From positions 1 to 11,380 of the forward strand of contig JAFGBE010000129.1 in assembly GCA_016933315.1 (NCBI GenBank): a stretch of DNA of 11,380 bases, written 5' to 3'. The stretch is from Candidatus Auribacterota bacterium. GTDB taxonomy: Bacteria; Auribacterota; UBA6266. Positions 6,672-11,380 of this stretch are shown one piece after another. The position numbers and the translations under genes are program-made. Each line of letters begins with the position of its first letter. The stretch's first letter is position 1. Below the pieces are notes generated by a model. That model was not told the origin of the DNA. It made no database searches and saw only the letters and a program-made list of their open reading frames with translations.

Positions 6672-7877
6672 ATGAAATTCAACAGTGTCGAAGAGATTAT
6701 TTCGGAGCTTAAAGAAGGCAGGATGGTTATCCTTGTCGATGACGAGAACCGTGAAAACGAGGGAGACCTGGTAATGGCCGCTGAAAAGGTTTCTCCTGAG
6801 AGCATAAATTTTATGCTGTCGCACGGCAAAGGCCTCATCTGCGTGCCGATGTCGTCTGAGAGGATAGACAGGCTTAATCTGGACCCCATGGTCAGGATGA
6901 ACGCCGATAGTTATAAAACGGCGTTTACGGTTTCGGTCGACGCCAGGAACGGGGTATCTACCGGCATATCCGCTTTTGACCGCGCAAAAACCATAAAGCT
7001 GCTTGCAGACAACAAGTCTGCGCCGTCCGATTTTACGGTGCCGGGGCATATTTTTCCCCTGAAAGCCAGGGAAGGCGGGGTGCTTGTACGGGCGGGGCAC
7101 ACAGAGGCCGCGATTGATTATCTCAAACTGGCGGGTTTAAATACTGCGGGTGTTATATGCGAAATCCTGAACCCCGACGGAAGCATGGCCAGGCTGCCTG
7201 AACTGGAAAAATTTGCCAAAAAATACAAGCTTAAGATATCTTCGATAGAAAACCTTATCAAACACAGGCACAAGACCGAAAGATTTATCAAAAGAGAAGT
7301 TGAGACCTCCCTGCCCACAAAGTTCGGGATTTTCAGGATGATAGGGTATTCATCCAGTATAGACGCTCAGGAGCATATAGCGCTTGTTATGGGAGACCTT
7401 GACAAGGAGACGCCTACGCTGGTGAGAGTCCATTCCGAATGTCTAACCGGAGACGTTTTTAAATCCATGAGGTGCGATTGCGGAAAACAGCTTGAACAAT
7501 CCATGCAGAGGATCGCGGAAGCGGGCAAAGGCGTTATTCTCTATATGAGGCAGGAGGGAAGGGGTATAGGCCTTATCAACAAGCTGAAAGCTTATTTGTT
7601 GCAGGATAAGGGATATGATACAGTGGAAGCCAATATAAAACTGGGATTTGAGGACGACCTTCGCGATTACGGCATCGGCGCCCAGATTCTTGAAGATATC
7701 GGGGTGGGGAATCTCATATTGTTGACAAATAATCCGAGGAAAATCGTGGGGCTGGAAGGGTACGGCATAAAGATTACAGGCAGGGAACCGTTAATCAGCA
7801 AAGTTAACAGGTACAATAAAAAATATTTGCTTACCAAGAAAAACAGGATGGGCCATTTTCTGGACATAAAAGAATAA
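6672..7877 (+). CDS. ribBA: Bifunctional 3,4-dihydroxy-2-butanone-4-phosphate synthase / GTP cyclohydrolase II
   Basis: Supplies both branches of riboflavin synthesis: ribulose 5-phosphate to dihydroxybutanone phosphate, and GTP to diaminohydroxyribosylaminopyrimidinone phosphate. The N-terminal RibB domain (about 1-200) has the acidic metal loop DDENRENEGD (23-32), VPGHIFPL, and RAGHTEA (140-146). The C-terminal RibA domain (about 205-401) has zinc ligands Cys257, Cys268 and Cys270 in CLTGDVFKSMRCDCG, catalytic RQEGRGIGL (293-301) and NNPRK (353-357). Every active-site motif of both halves is intact and 401 aa is the usual fusion length, so both activities are expected. The ATG at 6672 follows AGAAGG (6662-6667) at 4-nt spacing. 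The gene ends in tandem TAA codons, 15 nt before ribH. It is the first gene behind the FMN riboswitch, separated from its terminator by a repeat element. Confidence 0.97.
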   Translation: MKFNSVEEIISELKEGRMVILVDDENRENEGDLVMAAEKVSPESINFMLSHGKGLICVPMSSERIDRLNLDPMVRMNADSYKTAFTVSVDARNGVSTGISAFDRAKTIKLLADNKSAPSDFTVPGHIFPLKAREGGVLVRAGHTEAAIDYLKLAGLNTAGVICEILNPDGSMARLPELEKFAKKYKLKISSIENLIKHRHKTERFIKREVETSLPTKFGIFRMIGYSSSIDAQEHIALVMGDLDKETPTLVRVHSECLTGDVFKSMRCDCGKQLEQSMQRIAEAGKGVILYMRQEGRGIGLINKLKAYLLQDKGYDTVEANIKLGFEDDLRDYGIGAQILEDIGVGNLILLTNNPRKIVGLEGYGIKITGREPLISKVNRYNKKYLLTKKNRMGHFLDIKE

Positions 7878-7881
7878 TAAC

Positions 7882-7886
7882 GGAGG
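7882..7886 (+). promoter_or_regulatory. Ribosome binding site fixing the ribH start
   Basis: GGAGG 6 nt before the ATG at 7893. The in-frame GTG at 7890 would be only 3 nt away, so the ATG is preferred. Confidence 0.8.
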
Positions 7887-7892
7887 TGTGTG

Positions 7893-8360
7893 ATGGGAAA
7901 AATCATCAGCGGAAAGCTTAATGTGGCAGGGAAGAAAGTTGCGTTGGTTGTAAGCAGGTTTAATGAGTTTATCACCGCGAAGCTGGTCGAGGGAGCCAAT
8001 GACTGCCTTATGCGGCACGGCGCGGGAGATAAAGATATTGATATCGTGTGGGTGCCGGGTTCTTTTGAAATACCTGCGGTCGCAAAAAAAATAGCGAAGG
8101 CGAAAAAATATAATGCTATAATCTGCCTGGGCGCTGTTATAAGGGGGGATACTCCCCATTTTGATTATGTGTGCAAGGAAGTATCAAAAGGCATATCCGC
8201 ACTTGCGATGGAATCGGAAATACCCGTTGTATTCGGGATTGTGACAACTGACTCCCTGGAGCAGGCTATAGAACGCGCCGGGACCAAGTCGGGCAATAAA
8301 GGTTTTGACGCGGCGCTTACGGCTATAGAACTGATAAACCTCTATGAAGAGATAAAATGA
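7893..8360 (+). CDS. ribH: 6,7-dimethyl-8-ribityllumazine synthase
   Basis: Condenses dihydroxybutanone phosphate with the ribitylaminopyrimidine to make lumazine, the penultimate step to riboflavin. It normally assembles as pentamers or 60-subunit capsids. The 155-residue product has the complete family pattern: VALVVSRFNEFIT near the N-terminus with the substrate-stacking Phe, WVPGSFEIP (53-61), GAVIRGDTPHFDYV (80-93) with the catalytic His89, FGIVTTDSLEQAIERAG, and a KGFDAALTAIEL C-terminal helix. An in-frame GTG one codon upstream is less well placed for the ribosome binding site. It lies 15 nt after ribBA and 11 nt before nusB, the ribH-nusB linkage seen in many bacteria. Length and motifs are typical, and no anomalies were seen. 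Confidence 0.97.
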   Translation: MGKIISGKLNVAGKKVALVVSRFNEFITAKLVEGANDCLMRHGAGDKDIDIVWVPGSFEIPAVAKKIAKAKKYNAIICLGAVIRGDTPHFDYVCKEVSKGISALAMESEIPVVFGIVTTDSLEQAIERAGTKSGNKGFDAALTAIELINLYEEIK

Positions 8361-8371
8361 TCGGATAATGT

Positions 8372-8800
8372 ATGGGCAACAGAAGGATAGCGAGAGAAAT
8401 AATCATAAAGAACCTGTATGCTAATGAGATATCCGGCTGCGACGACAGCAACTCCGAAAGCCTTGTTTCCGAAGAGCTCGGGAGGCTGGATGAAAAAAGC
8501 CGCTCGTTTATTTTGGATATCTGCAGGGGCATAATCGGGAAGAAGGATGAAATCGATTCAATAATCGTCCGGTACGCCGACAACTGGGATCTGAACAGGA
8601 TAGCCGTATTGGATAAAAACATCCTGCGGCTCGCCATTTATGAAATGCTGTTTGTCGAAGATATTCCGCCTGTTGTTTCAATCAATGAGGCTATCGACAT
8701 AGCTAAAAAATTCAGCACGAGAGATTCGGGAAAATTCGTAAACGGCATTCTCGATAAAATCCACAAAGAATTAATAATAAATAAAGATAAAAATGGCTGA
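8372..8800 (+). CDS. nusB: Transcription antitermination factor NusB
   Basis: All-helical RNA-binding protein that with NusE (ribosomal protein S10) recognises boxA and supports rRNA transcription antitermination. The 142-residue sequence shows the family pattern: N-terminal RRIAREIIIKNLYANEISG (the arginine-rich boxA-binding helix), the central helix SRSFILDICRGII, then WDLNRIAVLDKNILRLAIYE and the C-terminal VVSINEAIDIAKKFS plus GKFVNGILDKI. These last two blocks are the most diagnostic. The ribosome binding site is weak (only CGGA at 8362-8365), so translation may depend on ribosomes finishing ribH 11 nt upstream. Its stop overlaps the next gene by 8 nt. Linkage to ribH is common; the position under an FMN riboswitch is a consequence of operon order and need not imply flavin regulation if an internal promoter exists. 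Confidence 0.95.
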   Translation: MGNRRIAREIIIKNLYANEISGCDDSNSESLVSEELGRLDEKSRSFILDICRGIIGKKDEIDSIIVRYADNWDLNRIAVLDKNILRLAIYEMLFVEDIPPVVSINEAIDIAKKFSTRDSGKFVNGILDKIHKELIINKDKNG

Positions 8801-9617
8801 TATTTGTGATCTTCATATACATACCCAATTTTCCGACGGCATATTCTCTCCCGAGGAAATCGTGGAAATGGGTGTTTCCGCGCGCCTGAGGGCCATTGCC
8901 ATAGCCGACCATGACACGGTCGACGGTATCCCGCGCGCCGTGAAGGCGGCAGGGGGCAGGAACATCGACGTTATCCCGGCCGTAGAAATCAGCGCCGATT
9001 CTGACGAAGACGAGGTTCACATCCTGGGCTACTTTATCGATTTGAATTCCGGCAGCATAAAAAGTGAGTTGAAGCGGCTGCGCGGGATAAGGGTGGAAAG
9101 AATCTACAGGATGACAGATAAGCTCAGGGAGCTCGGTATAAGTTTGAACCCGGAAGAGATAATGGAGAACGGGCATGCCCGGTCGGTTGGCCGTCCGCAT
9201 ATCGCAAGGGCTTTGGTCAAGTCGGGATATGTCAGGAATATTTCGGAAGCGTTCAGGAAGTTTATAGGTGAAGGCTGCCCGGCGTATGTAAAGAAGGAAA
9301 AACTTTCTCCCGGGAAGTGCATCTCCTTTATAAAAGATGCCGGCGGAGTCCCTGTCCTGGCCCACCCCGGGACCGTAAGGTCGAAAGATGTCCTTAAAGA
9401 TGTTATCCGCTCGGGCATTAAAGGCATCGAAGTCTATCACCCCGACCATAATTCCAAAGCGGAGATTTTTTATGCCGGCCTTGCCGCGCAGCACGGTCTT
9501 ATTGTTACGGGCGGCTCTGATTTCCATGGCCCGGAAAGCGCGCGTTCATATGTGGGATTGAAAACAGTCGATTATTCCGCCGTTGAAATGCTGGAAAAAG
9601 CCAAATCTGAAAAGTAA
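8793..9617 (+). CDS. PHP-domain phosphoesterase (YciV/RNase AM-like)
   Basis: Metal-dependent phosphoesterase of the PHP superfamily, 274 aa, resembling E. coli YciV (RNase AM/TrpH group), members of which hydrolyse 3',5'-nucleoside bisphosphates or trim RNA 5' ends. Metal ligands are visible at His8, His10 and Asp15 (DLHIHTQFSD), His40 in ADHDTVDG, Glu65 in PAVEIS, His76 in VHILGY, His191 in LAHPG, and Asp243/His245 in GSDFHG. GRPHIA (134-139) and the insert up to PAYV are typical of the YciV group rather than of HisK histidinol phosphatase or the DNA polymerase PHP domain. The start overlaps the end of nusB by 8 nt with little Shine-Dalgarno complementarity, suggesting coupled translation, and the stop lies 13 nt before ftsY. 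Substrate is inferred only from family, so no gene symbol is given. Its place between nusB and ftsY would suit an RNA-processing role, but this is speculative. Confidence 0.9.
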   Translation: MADICDLHIHTQFSDGIFSPEEIVEMGVSARLRAIAIADHDTVDGIPRAVKAAGGRNIDVIPAVEISADSDEDEVHILGYFIDLNSGSIKSELKRLRGIRVERIYRMTDKLRELGISLNPEEIMENGHARSVGRPHIARALVKSGYVRNISEAFRKFIGEGCPAYVKKEKLSPGKCISFIKDAGGVPVLAHPGTVRSKDVLKDVIRSGIKGIEVYHPDHNSKAEIFYAGLAAQHGLIVTGGSDFHGPESARSYVGLKTVDYSAVEMLEKAKSEK

Positions 9618-9619
9618 AC

Positions 9620-9624
9620 GGGAG
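9620..9624 (+). promoter_or_regulatory. Ribosome binding site fixing the ftsY start
   Basis: GGGAG 6 nt before the ATG at 9631. It argues against the longer in-frame start at 9583, which lies inside the preceding gene and would add a 16-residue extension unlike FtsY. Confidence 0.75.
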
Positions 9625-9630
9625 CTATGT

Positions 9631-10548
9631 ATGATAACGGGAATCCTTTCCAGGATGAAAAAAGCCATGCGCAAGAGCCGGCTTAATGTTTCCGTTCTCA
9701 TTAAAACGCTTCTCAGGCAGGGTATCCCCGAAAAAGAGATGCTGGAGGAAATAGAGCGCCTGTTGCTGCAGGCCGATGTAGGCCCTGTTATTTGCGAATC
9801 GGTATCCCTGGATTTAATGAAAGAAGCGAAGTCCTTCACCGGAGAAGACAGCGTCAAAAAAAAGCTTAAGGAATTATTACTGGCCCATTTCAGAGTTAAT
9901 GACGGCATAAGGAATTTAACCATGCCGCAGGGCTGCGCATCCGTCATTATGTTTGTGGGGGTTAACGGGAGCGGGAAAACAAGTTCAATAGCGAAAATCG
10001 CGAATTATCTGCTGAAAGACGGCAGGACGGTTATGATAGCCGGCTGCGATACTTTCAGGGCCGCCGCGGCCGAACAGCTGGAATTCTGGTCTGAAAAACT
10101 GGATATCCCGCTGATCAAAGGGTTCAGCGGCGCCGATCCTGCGAGCGTGGCATTCGATGCCTGTAAATCCGCCGCCGCAAAAGGGTGCGATTTCCTCTTA
10201 ATCGATACCGCGGGACGGCAGCATACAAAAAACCATTTGATGGAAGAAATGAAAAAAATTAAATCCGCCGTAACTAAATGCGGGGTTGCCCGGCTTTCGG
10301 AGATTCTCCTTGTCCTTGACGCCGTAACAGGCCAGAACGGGATCGTTCAGGCTGCAAAATTTAACGAAGCTCTCTGTTTAACCGGTGTAGTGCTCTCTAA
10401 AATGGACGGGACCGCAAAGGGAGGGATTACCTTGCGTATTGAAAAAGAGGAAAGGCTCCCCGTAAAGTTTATTTCTTTCGGCGAGTCGCTTGACGATTTG
10501 AGCCGGTTTAATCCGGCGGATTTTGTCGAGTCGCTGTTAATGGATTGA
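9631..10548 (+). CDS. ftsY: Signal recognition particle receptor GTPase FtsY
   Basis: SRP receptor that docks Ffh-ribosome complexes at the membrane and hands nascent membrane proteins to SecYEG. The 305-residue protein has the N domain (about 1-95, including LLEEIERLLLQADVG-like sequence ending at ADVG) and the GTPase G domain. G1 is GVNGSGKT (110-117), followed by GCDTFRAAAAEQL, G3 DTAGRQHT (192-199), G4 SKMDGTAKGG (256-265) and the closing FGESLDDLSRF. GQNG in DAVTGQNG is the FtsY/Ffh-specific element. There is no long acidic A domain, as in many non-enterobacterial FtsY proteins; the short basic N-terminal stretch (MKKAMRKSR) probably mediates lipid contact. The P-loop reads GKTSS where GKTTT is usual, and G4 has Met for Leu: conservative changes. 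It lacks the methionine-rich M domain, which excludes Ffh. It ends 6 nt before ribD. Confidence 0.96.
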   Translation: MITGILSRMKKAMRKSRLNVSVLIKTLLRQGIPEKEMLEEIERLLLQADVGPVICESVSLDLMKEAKSFTGEDSVKKKLKELLLAHFRVNDGIRNLTMPQGCASVIMFVGVNGSGKTSSIAKIANYLLKDGRTVMIAGCDTFRAAAAEQLEFWSEKLDIPLIKGFSGADPASVAFDACKSAAAKGCDFLLIDTAGRQHTKNHLMEEMKKIKSAVTKCGVARLSEILLVLDAVTGQNGIVQAAKFNEALCLTGVVLSKMDGTAKGGITLRIEKEERLPVKFISFGESLDDLSRFNPADFVESLLMD

Positions 10549-10554
10549 TTTTAT

Positions 10555-11380
10555 ATGGCTGTTTTTACCGATGCGCAGAAAAAATGGATGCGGACGGCTT
10601 TGGAAGAAGCGGGAAAGGGTATCGGGCTGACTTCCCCTAATCCGGCCGTAGGCGCCGTGCTGGTCAAAAACAACAGGCTGATTGCAAGGTCTTATCACAG
10701 GTATCCCGGCGCTTTGCATGCGGAGGCAAATGCAATCAGGCTGGCTGGCGCTGCCGCAAGGGGCGCGGATTTATATGTAACCCTTGAGCCGTGTTCGTCC
10801 GTCAACAAGAGGACACCTCCGTGCACCGAGGCCATAATCAAGGCGGGGATAAAGAGAGTGTTTTCCGCCATAATCGATCCGAACCCGGCCCATTGCGGCA
10901 GGGGTTATAAAAAATTAAGAAGAAACAACATCAGCGTTTTTGACGGGCTTCTCACCGAAGAAGCGAGGGAAATAAACCTGCCGTTCTTCAAAAAGGTTAT
11001 AAAGGGGCTTCCTTTTGTCACTTTGAAATTCGCCCAGTCGCTTGACGGGAAAATTGCTGCGGCAAGCGGTGATTCAAAATGGATATCTTCATTCGGCTCG
11101 AGGAAGGCGATGCATATGTTAAGAAGCCGGAATGACGCTGTAATGACCGGAATCAATACAGTGTTGGCCGACGATCCTTTTTTGACCGTCAGGCATACAA
11201 GAGCAAAAAAGCAGCCCCTGCGTGTCATAGTCGATTCCGATTATAAGATATCCCTGTCGGCGAATGTATTAACAAACGGCGACGCAAAGACATTGGTGGC
11301 CGGCTGCTCGAAGCTCGGAAAGGAAAAAGCCGCCCGAATCGAGTCCATGGGCCATGGGTTTGTCAGAGTAAAAAAAGACA
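10555..11380 (+). CDS. ribD: Riboflavin biosynthesis protein RibD, deaminase/reductase (3' end outside window)
   Basis: Bifunctional enzyme that deaminates and then reduces the ribosylaminopyrimidine made by RibA, feeding RibH. The open frame runs from the ATG at 10555 past the window edge; 275 residues are visible of an expected 350-380. The zinc deaminase domain (1-about 145) has TSPNPAVGAVLV, HAEANA (zinc His55, proton-shuttling Glu57), EPC with zinc Cys80, and TPPC with zinc Cys90, then IIDPNP. The reductase domain (from about 152) has LKFAQSLDGKIAAASGDSKW and the diagnostic DAVMTGINTVLADDPFLTVR (194-213). The segment between the zinc cysteines, CSSVNKRTPPC, is one residue longer than the usual CSHxGRTPPC and lacks its histidine. 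The start lies 6 nt after ftsY with no clear Shine-Dalgarno, so translation is probably coupled. Riboflavin synthase (ribE) may follow outside the window. Confidence 0.95.
   Translation, partial: MAVFTDAQKKWMRTALEEAGKGIGLTSPNPAVGAVLVKNNRLIARSYHRYPGALHAEANAIRLAGAAARGADLYVTLEPCSSVNKRTPPCTEAIIKAGIKRVFSAIIDPNPAHCGRGYKKLRRNNISVFDGLLTEEAREINLPFFKKVIKGLPFVTLKFAQSLDGKIAAASGDSKWISSFGSRKAMHMLRSRNDAVMTGINTVLADDPFLTVRHTRAKKQPLRVIVDSDYKISLSANVLTNGDAKTLVAGCSKLGKEKAARIESMGHGFVRVKKD

Noticed and set aside
8712..9527. 271-codon minus-strand open frame opposite the PHP gene
   Set aside because: The plus-strand frame carries the complete set of PHP metal-binding motifs. The antisense frame has a biased composition and no family features.
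10780..10830. Frameshift or sequencing error in the RibD deaminase motif, because of the unusual loop
   Set aside because: The frame continues without a break through the reductase domain, and the extra residue is a whole codon, so a real insertion or lineage variant is more likely than an error.

Overview
The window is an ordinary-looking bacterial chromosome segment at moderate GC. It uses the standard code, with UGA as a stop in several genes, and genes are tightly packed with strong GGAGG ribosome binding sites. The phylum cannot be fixed from sequence alone. An ETF gene, frequent AGG (Arg) and ATA (Ile) codons, and dispersed ACCACAGAT...ACACAGA inverted repeats are reminiscent of uncultured anaerobic candidate phyla (Omnitrophota or Elusimicrobiota-like lineages). 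That placement is a low-confidence impression.

Layout. Positions 1-534 hold the 3' part of etfA (electron transfer flavoprotein alpha subunit). A 345-bp non-coding gap follows, containing a degenerate inverted-repeat element, a small GC palindrome and probable smc promoter sequences. smc (880-4458) encodes the full chromosome-condensing SMC ATPase. It converges, with only 8 bp between stop codons, on a minus-strand two-gene unit (6130 down to 4467): an Lrp/AsnC-type regulator and a class I/II aminotransferase joined by a 4-nt overlap, resembling the alaR-alaT pair of Bacillus subtilis.

The 540-bp region between 6131 and 6671 is the regulatory centre. It holds a minus-strand promoter for the regulator-aminotransferase unit and a divergent plus-strand promoter. 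Downstream on the plus strand come an FMN riboswitch, its intrinsic terminator, and a 137-bp element with 30-bp terminal inverted repeats lying between the terminator and ribBA.

From 6672 to the window end all genes are on the plus strand with gaps of 15 nt or less, or with overlaps: ribBA, ribH, nusB, a PHP-family phosphoesterase, ftsY and ribD (cut by the window edge). RibBA (from GTP and from ribulose 5-phosphate), RibD and RibH supply most of the riboflavin pathway; only riboflavin synthase and the flavokinase/FAD synthetase are not seen. The FMN riboswitch would feed back on this unit. It would therefore also sit upstream of the housekeeping genes nusB (transcription antitermination) and ftsY (SRP receptor), which is the most interesting organisational feature. 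I found no clearly undescribed system, no CRISPR, no tRNA or rRNA and no transposase.
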